DNA of 64,000 nucleotides from Oreohelix idahoensis (GCA_024509875.1 JAMPIV010022937.1:1-64000), one strand, 5' to 3'. Counted from the first letter of the stretch, positions 1 to 12,225 are shown. Numbers and translations: made by a program. Notes: generated by a model not told the origin, from the letters alone.

Positions 1-97
1 ACCCTTGGGTGAAAATAAATAACGTTGAGCTCTTAGTGCCTGTAGAGTCCTTAGATATTGAAATTGAAAGATTGAATTGTTTTAATAACATTTGACA

Positions 98-1311
98 ATG
101 GCCGACTTGTCAAAATTGTCGATCTGCGGCTGTAACAGACTGCGAAGAGTAGAATGAACGGGAAAAGTTATGATATGCTTATGTCATGCTGAATTTACAA
201 ATATATTGAACGGGAAGAAAGAAGATTAGAAAAAGAGGCCGAAAGAAAATTAGAGGCTGAAAAAGAGATTAAGAGGTTGCGGATTGAGGCTGAGGCTAAG
301 AGGTTGCAGATTGAGGCGACAAAGAGGCTAAAGAAAGCATTGGAGGCAGATAAGGAGATTAAAAGGCTCCAATTAGAAGAAACAGAAGAAAGGCAGAAAG
401 AGAGGAAAAAAGATTGGGCTGCAGAGAGGGTAGCAGAAAAGGAGGAGAAGAGATTACAAAGGGAATTATGAGTTAACGACTAGGGAGTTTGAGACGCTAG
501 TCAGGGAGCCTCAACCTCAGCTATGAATTTTCATTTAGATCATTTTGTTGAGAAGACGATGATATTGAGAGCTATCTAAATAGATATGAACTATTAGCTA
601 CCACATATGGGTTAGAGAGAGAAAGGTGGAGCTTAAAGTTATCTCAAGGGCTTCGTGGGGCAGCTTATGAAGTTTTTGCCAAAATGAGCAGAGGTGATCC
701 AGGAAAATTATGACATGCTAAAGCAGGCTCTTTTGTTAAGAATATGAAAAGAACGCAGAATTTTATAGGAAAAAATTTAGGAATGCTAAACTACTGTCAG
801 TGAAACCTATCACCAGTTCTCTGCACGAATAGAGACATACTTGGAGAAATGGACTTCTCTGGGGAAAACCCAAGATCTTAAGGAAATGGTCCTTATAGAA
901 CAATTAAGAGAGTCCATGGCTCCAGACCTGAGAAAGTTTCTCATGGAACAAGGTGCAGAGAGGCTGGGTGAGTTGCTAAATGTTGCTGAAAGGTATACAG
1001 CTGCTCAGGCAGAGGTAACAGGTAATAAAAAGAAACAGGTAGAAAATTTTAGGGCACCACAGAACTTTAATAAATTTGATCCTAGAGATCAAAACAAAGG
1101 TAAGCACCCGTTTGATAGGCCACGGTATGACAATAAAAATAAAACCCCACAATTCGATGAAAGGAAATATGATGAAAGAAAATCTTTCAACCAAGGAAAA
1201 AGGTGGTGTAAAAATTGTAAGATGAACAATCATGACACTGACCATTGTAGAAGGAAACCTCCTCATTGTGCTGCTATGACATCGGGGAAAAAGGAAAAAA
1301 GTCAAACCTGA
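98..1311 (+). pseudogene. gag remnant: coiled coil, SCAN-like capsid, CCHC zinc knuckle
   Basis: A possible start codon lies at 98. Positions 205-471 encode a Glu/Lys/Arg/Leu-rich coiled coil. A capsid-like region follows at about 550-1010, with the pattern of a retroviral or SCAN capsid: a Tyr-Leu-x-Arg-Tyr-Glu helix, then Tyr/Phe-rich helices, ending in a Pro-Asp-Leu and Ala-Glu-Arg-Tyr helix. A basic linker leads to the zinc knuckle at about 1207-1248 with spacing CX2CX4HX4C. Stops or frame breaks at about 471, 530-580 and 700-780 split it. The family role is to form the particle and bind genomic RNA; this copy cannot do so intact. Confidence is high for gag and moderate for the SCAN relationship. 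Confidence 0.75.
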
Positions 1312-1339
1312 AGACTTACAGAAACCATACCACCCCCCA

Positions 1340-1850
1340 GTGTGTGCAGATGTCATCTGTGGTGGTGTCACTATAAGATGTTTATATGATACCGGTTTAG
1401 ATTACGATTCCGTTGTGAGTTCTCACCTGGTGCAGGCCGATCAATACACCACAGAAACAGTGGAGATTCAAACTGCAACCAAGGATGTAGCTACCATGAC
1501 ACTTCCCGTCGCCCGAATAAAAGTGAAAACGCGATATGTGGAAGGAATCATAAAAGCAGCAGTGATAAATGAGCCAATCTACCCTCTGATATTGGGGTGT
1601 AGATATGTCTTCTTGGGGAATCCCAAGAGACCTGTGATATTGGCAACAGTGCAGACCAGATCACAGTCTAAAAAGGAGGAGGATAATCCAATAAATACTC
1701 ACCCAGATGAGATGAGGAAGGCACAGGCTGAGGACAAAACACTCAAGCCATGTTTCAAGAAGTTGCCCAAATCTCATACACCTCCAGGCAAGGGAGAGTT
1801 TTATATGGAAAACAAACTGATATATAGGAAGGCTGGATCTGAATCCAATG
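1340..1850 (+). pseudogene. retrotransposon aspartic protease remnant
   Basis: The reading frame beginning at 1340 encodes an aspartic protease fold. The catalytic triplet DTG sits in the motif CLYDTGLDYDSVV at about 1375-1413. The flap region follows, and the late motif LILG at about 1588 precedes a Gly-Cys-Arg. Such proteases cut the Gag-Pol polyprotein as dimers. The frame is open through the protease and continues into the integrase zinc-binding region, so this part is better preserved than gag. It starts out of frame with gag at 1311. Confidence 0.8.
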
Positions 1851-1859
1851 GTCACGGAC

Positions 1860-3110
1860 AGCTGGTCCTTCCCACTTCATATAGGACTAAAGTGTTGGAA
1901 CTAGGGCATGCGATTCCCTTCAGTGGTCATATGGGAATCAGCGCAACAGGACAGCGAATAGCTTGTCACTATTTCTGGCCAGGAATAACTGAAGATATCA
2001 AACGATATGTAAAATCCTGTCCAGAGTGCCAACGAGTAGCACCTAAACATTGGACTGCACCAGCAACTCTGGGGAAATGCCCATAGTGGGAACACCCTTT
2101 GAGAGAGTTGCCGTGGATCTTGTGGGACCTCTCACCCGAACCAAGAGAAGGAACAGCTACATTCTGACTCTGGTGGACACTTGTTCTATGTGGGGAGAGG
2201 CAGTAGCCCTGTCATCGATTGATTCTAAACATGTGGCAGAGGCATTGCTCACAATTTTCACAAGGTTAGGCTTTCCCAATCAAATCTTGACTGATAATGG
2301 CTCTCGTTTCAAGGGGAAACTAACTGAAGAAGTTTTCAGGATCTTCCAGGCCAAACACTTCCATTGTAGTGTGTATCATCCCCAAGGGAACGGCCAAGTG
2401 GAAAGATTTAACGGCACATTGATGTCGATCCTGAGAAAGTTGGCACACGAAAAACCAGATACATGGGACCAGTACCTGCACGCCGCCCTCTTTGCTTATC
2501 GGGAGGTACCCCATAGTTCAACCGGTATGGCCCCGGCAACATTATTGTTTGGAAGGCCAATAAAAGGTCCACTCGAAGCTTTGTTAAGAACGTGGACTGA
2601 TGAAAAGGCAGAGGAAAAACATTACATCTTCATACCAATATGTGAATGAGCTGACCACTCGTTTAAAAACTGGCTGGAAACTTGCCAATGAAAATTTGAA
2701 ACAAGCCAGGAAGAAACATGCTGCCTATTATAACAGGAAGGCGAAAGACAGAAATTTGGCTGTGGGAGAGAAGGTACTGCTTCTTTGGCCCCGGAGTCAG
2801 AATAAGTTACAAATTGGATGGCAGGGTCCATATACAGTTCTAGAGAAGGTGTCTAGAACAAATTATAAGATAGATAAGAAGGGGAAAGAAAAAATCTATC
2901 ATGTGAATCTCCTGAAGAAATATTTGGAAAGACAACATCAGGAAGAGACACACTTGTTGACCTTGTCCATCGCCATGGAGATGAAAAAGGAACCACTTTC
3001 ATCATTTGAATATCCATTACACCCCTGTGAGACAGCAGCACAGGTGAAAATCAGTACACATTTCACGAAAAAACTCAGAAAGAGAGAGTGCAAACAGGTT
3101 CTAAAATAAT
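1860..3110 (+). pseudogene. retrotransposon integrase remnant
   Basis: An HHCC zinc-binding domain lies at about 1905-2035, with two His in GHAIPFSGH and the Cys pair in SCPEC. The RNase-H-fold core lies at about 2085-2560. Its first catalytic Asp is in VAVDLVGPL, the second in LTDNGSRF and the Glu in QGNGQVERFNG, so all three residues remain. A C-terminal DNA-binding region at about 2700-2930 has the gypsy pattern VGEKVLLL...GWQGPYTVL and ends with HVNLLKKY. Frames shift near 2085 and near 2600-2650. The integrase inserts the cDNA into the host genome. Its position before RT is the key oddity. Confidence 0.85.
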
Positions 3111-4030
3111 CATGCAGAGGTGTTAACAGACCGACCAGGGCATACAAACTATATTGGAATATGATATGAAAAAAACTAGATAGACCCCCCCACACCTGTC
3201 TGTATGAAACCATATTCGATTCCTTTTTTGCTAAGGAGAAAGCTTTTGAAGGAAGAGATAGACTATCTGTTGAAGGAAGGAATTATTTTTCACACAGTGT
3301 GAAAATCTTCGTATAGTTCCGGTGTTTGTACTCTTAAGGAAAGCCCTCTGGAGAACATAGACTCTGTAATAGATTACAGGAGACTGAATGCTAATTACAG
3401 AAGGACAGGTGGATCCATTGCCGGATACAAAATCAGCTGTTTGCCCAGACTAAATAAAGCTAAATATTTCTCAAAAGTGGATCTGAGTAAAGGATACTAT
3501 CAGATTCCAGTAAAGCCTGAGGTTAGACCATACCTAGCTTTTAGTACCTCAGAAGGACACTATGAGTTTAATAGATTGCCATTTGGATTGAAGAATGCGC
3601 CTAGTGTCTTCTCTAGAATGATGAGAAAATTATTGGATCCTCTGAATAATCCCTGTATAACAAATTTTATGGGTGATATCCTTATAGCAACAGAAAGATT
3701 GGAGGAACACATTGACTCTCTGAACATGCTGTTTGATCGACTTAGGGAGGCAAATTTCACAGCCCGACCAACCAAATGTTGCGTTGGATGTAAAGAATTG
3801 GAATTTTTGGGACACACAGTTTATCAGGGAAACATGACCCCTGACCCAAAGAATTTAGAGAAACTAAAGAAAGACCCGAGACCACAAACCAAGAAGGACG
3901 TGAGATCCTTTGTCTCATTATGTGGTTTCTACCAGAAGTATATCAAAAACTTTAATTCCATATGTGCACCGTTAACTGATTTGACACGTTAAAGGACATC
4001 CAGATCCTCCTGCGTCTGCAAATTGTAACG
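3100..4030 (+). pseudogene. gypsy-type reverse transcriptase remnant, catalytic site altered
   Basis: The pre-RT linker, recognisable by a Leu-Thr-Asp-Arg-Pro-Gly motif, is at about 3112-3135. The RT reads in one frame from 3204 to 3992 with a single in-frame TGA at 3300-3302. Visible motifs are KPYSIPF, YRRLNA, FSKVDLSKGYYQIP, RLPFGLKNAPS and EFLGHTV. The catalytic box that should read Tyr-x-Asp-Asp reads FMGD at about 3668, so the first Asp is Gly and the Tyr is Phe. The enzyme would be inactive even without the stop. The frame is lost after PLTDLTR at 3992, and RNase H was not recognised. Confidence 0.88.
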
Positions 4031-6104
4031 TTTCACGTTGATAGTAAAAGCCTTCTGCAGCATACACGCGTTTCCCCAACACAATAAAATGTGTACTCCA
4101 TTTCTAAGAAAAACCTTGAGATACACAATCTGACCTAGATTTAAAATTCCATTCATGTCATTTTATACACTACGTTACAAAAAAAAAAACGAAAGACAGA
4201 TGGACTAAAGATAGAAAGAAAGGGAGAGGCTGAAAGCCGGAACGCAGGCAATACTAACACAGTCTCGCGATACACAATTACTACCATCACGCGTGTAAGG
4301 CCACAAGCACTAGCTTTTTTCAAATCGACAGTGATAAAAAACACTACACACACGAGAGTTAGTTTTTAAAAACTTACAAAACGCTTATTAGGAAACATGA
4401 CATTCTACTGTTTTATGTCTAAAATCCTGACATTAGCATGACAGTACAGCAGACACCATAAAGTTTGGAAGTGAGGAGGTGGCAACAGCACGACTATCCT
4501 AGAAGAAAATGCATATTTTGAACGCAGCCACTTAGCCCCATTAAATATATATATTTGGGTTCCTTAGGACTTGCTGACAAAGAATATGTTAAACGTTACG
4601 CAAATAGTCTAGGAATTACCAAATTATAGCCAAAAGAAATAGTGAGGGATGTCAGACAACACCTAAATCAGAATCGCTCAGTGGCAGATTTTCACCCCAC
4701 CATTGTACGGGAAATGGGTCTCCATGTTAAATCCGATTTGATTGGAGCGCAATAAATGTAAGGCTAAACACGATTAGTCGGGCTATAAATACTATCTGTT
4801 GTTGTCAAGGGAAACGGGAGTAGGAGTACTTTTTTTCAAACGATTGGGTACACATGGCACGATTGGTTAGACCCGCGAATATAGTCAATCAGAGGCGTCA
4901 GGTCACCACCACATGTTCAAATAAACTTACTACAGAACCAGTGCGTTGAGCACCAGTGCATATTTTTCTAAATAAAAGCCTGGGACATCGGCAGATCGAA
5001 GTTGTGCTATATTCATTGCCATTCAACGTAACTGTGTATTATTCCATGAATTGTGGTAAGCTTGATATATTCAATATCTTTTTAATGAAAATTGAATGTA
5101 AATTGATGATTTATGTCTGTATCTATGTGTGGTTCAGTAGCGAACATGAGGTAAAGCCTATATAATGCTCCAACCTGAACAGAAGGTGTCGGAGGAAAGT
5201 AAAACTGCATGGAATTGCCAAACAGTACACTGACACCTATATTATTGACTAGAAAGAAATAATGCTGGAATTGCAGAGGCGTAGTAACCATTAGGGAGGA
5301 ATATACTGGTGTAAATTATTTCAGATGAAGCTGACAGTTGGCCTACCGCTCTGAACTCAGTGTTTGTTATGTAATGTGTTCAGTCTGTAAATAGATTATA
5401 AACTAGTTATGAAGTAGGAGGTACAACCTTCTTGTTTCAGGGACCGTGGTCCAAAAGTTATTGAGCAGCACCTGGTCTGAGCTTTGCTGAACTTAGAGGC
5501 TCACAGCATACTCCTGGGTCCAGATAGTGACCAGTGAGGTGTCTCCAGAACACAGGGAGGCTATCGAGCAGAGGAGTCTTATCCTGCCGCCATCACGAAA
5601 GATAAGCCTATGTGGCCAGTGGAGCTCAACATTATGCCCCCCCCCCCCCCTCAAAATCTGACTTTATAATAACCCAGAGGGAAAATACAGTGTTTAAATT
5701 GATAGGGACTGTGAACTTTTCCCCATACTACTTACAAGATAAACAAACACTTGAAGTCATGATGACAAATAACAACATAGCTTGAAAAAACAAAACCAGT
5801 ATTACCTCATATTACTACTACACAACTGACACACATAGGATAATATTAATAAAATATGTCACTACAAGTTTCATATTGATAAATCCTGTACATATAAATT
5901 GTAATTAAAATTGATTGTGATTCCTGGTTCACTTTGTAGTTGAATCAGGACATATATATTAATGAAAAGTACTTAATATATATTGATATTTGAAAATTTA
6001 CCAGTGACTCATTTAAGATAGTCTTATAGCATGTTACATGTGTGTGAGTGTCACAGTGTTGTCAAGTGTGGTGGAATAAATTAAATTGTTTATCTGTCTG
6101 TTGT
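4031..6104. other. no gene recognised
   Basis: AT-rich sequence with no convincing coding region and no repeat family I can place. A C14 run lies at 5637-5650. Short open frames here have random composition. Confidence 0.5.
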
Positions 6105-6315
6105 TGTTGTGACTTACACTTCATCATATACATACCCTAGACATTTAACGTAGTCATCACAATATTCCAGAATAATTCTGACTGAGGCATAATGTGGTAG
6201 CAAGTAAGGTTATCTGTAAAACACTACACCTATTAGATACAGATACCTTCACAGCTGATCTCAGTCAGTACACTAAGTCCCCTATAAAAATTTATAACAT
6301 CCCACTTTACCACAA
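6105..6315 (-). repeat. interspersed repeat H, copy 1
   Basis: The reverse complement matches 7655-7895 and resembles 29240-29455. All three share the core GTCAGCTGTGAAGG (with ATCAGCTGTGAAGG here) and the flanks TGCTACCAC and TCTGG or TCTAGGG at similar spacing. I see no coding sequence, terminal inverted repeat or target duplication, so the class is unknown. Confidence 0.6.
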
Positions 6316-7654
6316 TAGGTGCAATCGCTGGCATAGCGAAGATCCTAGAACATAGAAATTGTTCTCTGGGCCTAGCATGACCCGTATATATATAGATCTC
6401 AGGTATGAAGATACCTGGGGTGCAATCTCTAGTAGAAGAACCTCTCCTTCCTGTAACTGGTAACTGAGCAGAGAACGACCAATGTCAAACATCAAAATAG
6501 ATTACAGATTTGAACATAAGGAGGGTATTACCTTGCTTCGAAATCACACCACAACACATACGCCTCCAGGCGTTTTCGAATCATATAGGGAAAGCCTCGT
6601 TAGTTAACTAACTCACAGGAGGACTACCAATTCCCTATCAAAAGATCACAGACGCAGGATGCGTCCTCTCTGCTCAAAACATCTTGTCGAACTCCCTGGG
6701 CGGAAGACTATTCTAACTCTCTTAAAGTTCAGACATGCGCAGAACGCATACGCCTGAGTAACACTCAAAACGAGACGATGAAGGAAACATTCCAACAAAG
6801 CTATGTTCAGAAATCACGCCTCATATGGACAGGGAATAAAACATCAACTCTGGTTTCAATCATTCCAAGAAACAGTTGACCGATGCTACCATATAAGGAG
6901 AATGACCTGACATCGATCGAAAAAATGGACCGGCGAGTCAGGACACAAGAGAAGGTAACCACCATTGAAAATGTAATCACAGTCAAACAAGGATTATCTA
7001 CCTTTGATCAAAAAATTTAAAGTGTACAATTCATACAGATTAATTACACACAGTCTTAGAAAAATTCTGTGCGTAACAGTATCCAATCCTACAAACACTG
7101 TGAGCGGTTTCAATAGCGCCTTTCAATGATGAAAAAGGCTGGAGACTAGATAGCAAGAATTATCAAACTACTGTGACAGACTTTATAATTTCATTGGAAG
7201 ATACATCCAAGACTTTTTACTATTATTTTTTTTTAATTTGTAAATATAAATAATAATACATTTTACCATCTTCCAACACCCATTTCTCATTACAAGGCTA
7301 GATAGTTGTACAAAAGAAATTATGAAATTGTACTCATTTGACTTGGTAAATTTTTAACTGTTAAATTTTGAGTTACTTTTTCTAATTTAATTATATTAGC
7401 ACATAGGGTTACTACAGCAAGAGTGGCGCAGTATACTTCTGAAGCCTAAATCTATTGTCCTGCTCAGAGTATTCACAGCCGTAACTCAATTGTGATACCA
7501 GTCTACTTCTCGGGCACTGGGACTCCATACTTTCTAGAGAGAAATTCTACTTCTTCTCTACCACTATCATCACACCAGAAAAACCTTTCGCTACAGTCAT
7601 ATAAGGATGACTCCAGATATGCCCCCACACATAAAATGAACTAGTAAACATTAG
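6316..7654. other. no gene recognised
   Basis: No coding region or repeat family recognised between the two oppositely oriented repeat-H copies. Confidence 0.5.
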
Positions 7655-7895
7655 ATATAGTGTGGTGGATTTGATGTTAATAGATGTTATCATTCAATAT
7701 TTCTAGTGTACTGAATGAGGTCAGCTGTGAAGGTCCCTGATTATAACAAATTTTGGGTTGAGTATTCAGGGTACCTTTCTGCTACCACCTTATGACCTCA
7801 ATCAGACTTATTCTGGACTTGTATGTATGATAGCTACGTATAATGTCTGGGGTTATGCAAGTGTGTAATGTAGTGTAAGTAAAATTACTACAAAT
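7655..7895 (+). repeat. interspersed repeat H, copy 2
   Basis: Used here as the reference orientation. It contains GTACTGAATGAGGTCAGC, then CTGCTACCACCTTATG and ATAATGTCTGGGGTTATG. Copy 1 lies about 1.4 kb away in the opposite orientation, so the pair could form a large hairpin. Confidence 0.6.
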
Positions 7896-10630
7896 ACATT
7901 TAAATTTTATCACATTTATATATACATGACAGGGTCAATACCACAACCACAAACAAACTAACACTCTATTATATAACTTATGGAAGTTTGTGGCTGAATT
8001 TTGTGTAATATACTAGATTACAATTTATTTGCCCTAATTCAGAATTTTCTGAGTCAGGACCAACAACAAAATGAAATTTATGGTTTTAATTACATAAATA
8101 TTTATAACACAATGGATCTTCTGTCCATATAAAGGACTATTATAATCAAATTATATTTAGGTATTTCTCTACACTGGGTGACACTGGTAACTAATGGTGG
8201 GGTAGGGTGTTGGCATCATTCCCCCTCTTTATTTTAGTATCTTGTGGAAAAATTATTTAATAATCAAAGATTTTATGTCTATGTTAAGAAAGTCCGTGGA
8301 TGACAGTTGAAGTGCCGACACATAGGCACTTAACTGTAGGTGGATAGTAGATATGATGCTGACAACTTCCTTTCGTTCACTTGAATGACCAGACTGACAC
8401 AGTCCCTGGGGTAGAATAGTATAGTAGACCGCTTGGTCCAATAAAGTTTCACTTCTCTCTCTCTCTCTCTAGTAAAATCACCAGGGTCCTGGTACCACAG
8501 TAGCACCAGAACAAAAAACCCTGAAACAAGGTTACGATTCTGTACAACATATCTACAATATTTTTCCACAATCAATACATGGCATAATTCAATAACAGAA
8601 AAGGGTCAGATCTCTCTGACCACCCCATGTCAACCATTTTCTTCTGAGATAACAACTCATATTAGCCTTCCCACTGGTAACTGTGGAAATCATTTTAAGT
8701 TATACAACTCATGTCAATTTTTACTGCTTGTGTTCAACACCACAGGCCCTGCATAAGTCTGCTGGGGACCCTGTTCTTAGTCGTACCGCCTTCCCAAACA
8801 AGCAGTATCTCATACACCAAATTTGGTTGTAATAATAAGGTTAATAAAGTCATTCTTACCACAATTCAAAGAAATATCACAAACATACGTTGACTGGCAT
8901 TAGCATTAAGGTAAGTTTAGCTTTGCCCCCGGTCCAGACTGCCAAGAATTATTATTTCACTCTAGGCACTGCTGTTCTCAACGCAGCTTGCTTTCAAAAA
9001 CTTCTGTATCAACTGGCGACAAGCCTTTGCTTGCTTTTGCCAATATTATCAGACCGGCCCAATCAGCGAGGGTCTAGCTTTTTCAATTCAAAATTATAAA
9101 AAAAAACAAAAGCCAAACTCCAAACTTCTAGGAGTGAGTCTTCAAATATATTTAGCTTCTTTGCCTAACCAATACCCTCCTTCCTATACTCTTCTATCAA
9201 CCAATCGGATTTGAATCAATCTAATGCCTCTTTTTTAAACTTGCGTCCCCAACTAACGTAATGGATAAATGAGCAAAAACAACAGTCCGTCCGTCTTAGC
9301 GTTCGTAGAGATATAGTATTAATTTAATATCTTGGCTAATAATTACACTACCATATATTTTACAACATATTATTGCTCAGGGGATCCTAAGCTATCTTTA
9401 TATATGATTTTTATGGCCCTAATATTTGTCGTTTAGATTTTCAGTTTTGTCACTGTTAATCGTCAATTTCAACTTTTCCAAAAGTCGGCCATCTTTTCCC
9501 CTCCCTCTCTCATTTTTTTCCATTCAAATAACTAACTTGTTGTGTTACGTCAGAAATACACTACTCGGCGAAAATGGAACACTGTCTGTGTGTTTATGTG
9601 TTCTGGCTTGTCCAACAGAGAGGTTATAGTATTAGTCCCGCGTGCAGAGCGAAGAGGGGTTTTTGCCAAGCGTTGGTAGTGTTGGCGTTAATTATTACTA
9701 TCGTTTCGTTCTTGCTACTGGAAAATGTCCGAGTTACTACTAATTTGAGCGTTAAAGTTAAAATATTACGTTAATTCAGATGGTAGGGTGGTGTCACAGT
9801 TCTGGCAGATCCTTAATTGTAATGTCTCAAAACCGAAACTAAGAAAGCGTGTTAGATTTTACAGCGGGATCGTTTTTATAAGCATTTCCTCTGCACAAAA
9901 GGCAGCGCTATACTGGCGTAGAGACGACTTTAAGCAGACACTTACGGTCGGGCTTATTTATTATTATAGGATTAAAATCTTACTGAATTTAGCGATTATC
10001 TCACAGAATTCGCTACATATAGGAATTCAGCCAAAGGCATGCTGCTTAATATTTCGAGTAAGGAAAAAGAAAGGGACGCGATCCATCGCAATATTTGACA
10101 ATTTTAGGGAGTGACGCCTTAGTCTGAGAATCACTGATTGTATAGCCTGGCCAAACATTGAGCACGTGAATGTTCACCGTCAAGTAGCTACCCTCAACCT
10201 GTCACAGTAATCTTCCCGCCTCGTTATTGCACTCAAATGTTTCAGATGTCATTACTAGTTATTCTTGTATGTGTGACTGACTATACCGCGTGACCCTTGC
10301 ACGAGAAACCTTTGACCTGGGAGGCAGGAGGCACGTGCGCCGTGTGATAAAAGATTTAAAGAAAATATTTCGTCTCTTGATGATAAATTTCGCATCTGGT
10401 CTTATAACGGGCTAGGCATAATTGGTTATAATGTGTCTCCAGTGTGAGAGCTATCTGAGTTTAGTGTTCCCTGTTCCTATCTGACACTATCCAGAAAGGT
10501 GAAAATTTACAGAAAATGACTGACGCAGTTTCAGCAGGGGTGTTTCACACGACCGACTGATAACAGCATCTGATAACTAGTCTAAAAAGTTACACAACGG
10601 AAAGTGCTGTCTTTGGGGTGATATTTTATT
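7896..10630. other. no gene recognised
   Basis: No coding region supported. A short CT run lies at 8454-8470. Open frames of 60-110 codons near 8.9-10.1 kb have no recognisable motif and look random. Confidence 0.5.
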
Positions 10631-10635
10631 TATTG

Positions 10636-10700
10636 TCATCCGATATACAGAGTCGTTAGAGCGCAGTGAAAGGTCCAGGTTCGAAACACGTTGGCATCAA
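10636..10700 (+). repeat. SINE-B head fragment (tRNA-like)
   Basis: GTTAGAGCGCAGTG is followed by a box-B-like GGTTCGAAAC, then ACGTTGGCATCAAGCC. This matches the tRNA-like head of the SINE-B copy at 34275 (GTTAGAGCGCTGG, GGTTCAAAAC, ACGGTAGCATCACGC). The body is missing. Confidence 0.5.
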
Positions 10701-10984
10701 GCCATTGCCGGATTATTCATTAGGCGCACTAAGCACAGGTCTAGTGTCCTAGGCTTACTGGCGCGCCGCGAAAAAAAAACAAAAAAAAAAAAACGGAGAA
10801 ATATTTTTTACGAGAAAATGTCCGGGCCTCTTAACAATTTTTAACAATTCAATGCGCTAGTTTTTTTTTTTTCCGTGTCTTAAATAAATAGTTAAAGTTC
10901 GGTACTAATAAAAAAAAATTTTAAAAAGCAATTGGTTAAAAACGTGTTTTTAGTGCGTTTTAATGCTTTTTTGTTTGGTTAGGT

Positions 10985-11165
10985 TTGGTGTTAAGGACTA
11001 TCTTCATTGCTCACGGACAACTCCATCGGTGCTCCGATCGCCTCCCTTAGATCACACAAGGAGGATCTCAACACAGTGCACGAACTCCGTAACACCGGCG
11101 AGTATCCCAATGTGTGTATATATAGGAATAACACATTATATAGATATTTTGTTGTGGTGGGTAGG
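10985..11165 (+). repeat. interspersed repeat E, copy 1
   Basis: This matches the reverse complement of 25620-25740. The shared core contains GATCACACAAGGAGGATCTC, then CACAGTGCACGAACTCCGTA, then AATGTGTGTATATATAGG. The two copies stay alignable into TTTTGTTGTGG. There is no coding content and the class is unknown. Confidence 0.65.
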
Positions 11166-11408
11166 TTTCTAATTGTTAAATTTTGCCAGGGCAGCGGCCT
11201 GATAGGCCTACTCTTTACGATTTCTAACTACTGTGATATTTTTAACGTGCGCAACTTGCACACTGGACCTCCTATTTTTCGCCCTTATCGGAGAAGGCTA
11301 GGCATCCGATCTCACTACCCAGGAGACCAGGTGGGAGAGGAGGGGGGGGGGGGGGAAGTAAGACATCATTAGGACCACTGGTTCTGAAAAAAAAAAAAAA
11401 ATTCCATA

Positions 11409-11492
11409 AATTATATTCCCTCAACTGGGAATCGAACCCGTTACCTCTAGAATTCGAGGTGGACGTCACACCTTTTAGCCACTCCGACCCCT
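11409..11492 (-). repeat. tRNA-derived SINE head
   Basis: On the minus strand a box-A-like TGGCTAAAAGG (11471-11481) precedes a box-B GGTTCGATTCC (11428-11438), about tRNA distance apart. The acceptor arms do not pair, so it is not a functional tRNA gene. An A14 run (11387-11400) and a G-rich tract (about 11340-11355) lie beyond its 3' side. Confidence 0.55.
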
Positions 11493-11994
11493 TTTTTGTT
11501 ACTCAGCTAGTGTTATTCAAAACGTTAAAGTTGGCATCACTGTCCCAAATGTTAGCTGTTGGCGGTTTTATAAATTCAAAGTGTTAATTTGTGCAAATGT
11601 TTTTTTTTTTCCGTTTAAAGTAACGTGATTGATTAGAATTTTAAATTTGCATACTTTAATTACAACAAATTCATATTTTTATTTTATCCTTTTTGCAGTG
11701 ATTTTGTTGAATGGAAATTTTCTCGTAGTATTTAGTAAACGTGTTAAAAACGCCATATTGAATAAATATTTTGGTTGAAATGTACTCTGTGACCCACAGG
11801 TTCGAATCTCGAAAAAATAAAAAGATTTTGCGATTAAATAATCAATAAAACGGTTATTCTAAATTCTTTTCTATGATTTTCTGATGTTTGTATGGATTTA
11901 TTAATTGTTTTTATTACATATTATAATATGTTATCAAATCCAATCTCTTTTTTTTCTTCTAGTTTTATCTTTTAGAAGATTGGAGAGGAGTCCC
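11493..11994. other. no gene recognised
   Basis: AT-rich sequence with T and A runs. Nothing else supported. Confidence 0.5.
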
Positions 11995-12225
11995 AATATA
12001 TCTTAATAGCCGAGGGCTTCTGGAGTTCTTAATCCGGCCATGCGTCAAGCTCAAGTCTGCCCAGCTGTAAATGGGTACCTGACTCGGTTCTTGAGTTAGG
12101 GAAGGAATAGGCAGTGATGAAGCGTACTGGTCGCCTCACCTCTCGATGCTGAATCTAGTGTAGTAAAGTCTCTAACAATTCACTCAACTCCACTAGTAGC
12201 TGCTATGGGAATACCTTAACCTTCA
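11995..12225 (+). repeat. SINE-B copy
   Basis: It contains the family body: CCCAGCTGTAAATGGGTACC, TTCTTGAGTTAGGGAAGG, CACCTCTCGATGCTG and the tail CTGCTATGGGAATACCTT. The tRNA-like head is decayed. Confidence 0.75.

Larger units (their letters stand above)
98..4030 (+). mobile_element. Gmr1-like Ty3/gypsy LTR retrotransposon, degenerate
   Basis: Recognisable domains follow one another on the plus strand: coiled-coil and SCAN-like gag, CCHC zinc knuckle, aspartic protease, HHCC plus DDE integrase, then gypsy-type reverse transcriptase. Integrase lies before reverse transcriptase. That is the Ty1/copia-like order known for the Gmr1 group of Ty3/gypsy elements. The integrase tail runs directly into the linker that normally precedes a gypsy RT, so the order does not look like a chance join. 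Reading frames change at least six times and stops are frequent, so the copy is dead. No LTR, primer-binding site or RNase H was recognised. The right edge is set where homology fades. Confidence 0.85.

Noticed and set aside
1..97. Part of an LTR or primer-binding site for the gypsy element
   Set aside because: No tRNA-complementary site and no second copy of the sequence in the window.
8590..8625. Shared GGTCAGATCTCTCTGACC with 27190-27215
   Set aside because: A short semi-palindromic match with no extended homology; could be chance.
9788..10114. 108-codon plus-strand frame
   Set aside because: No motif, no splice or promoter support, composition like the surrounding AT-rich DNA.
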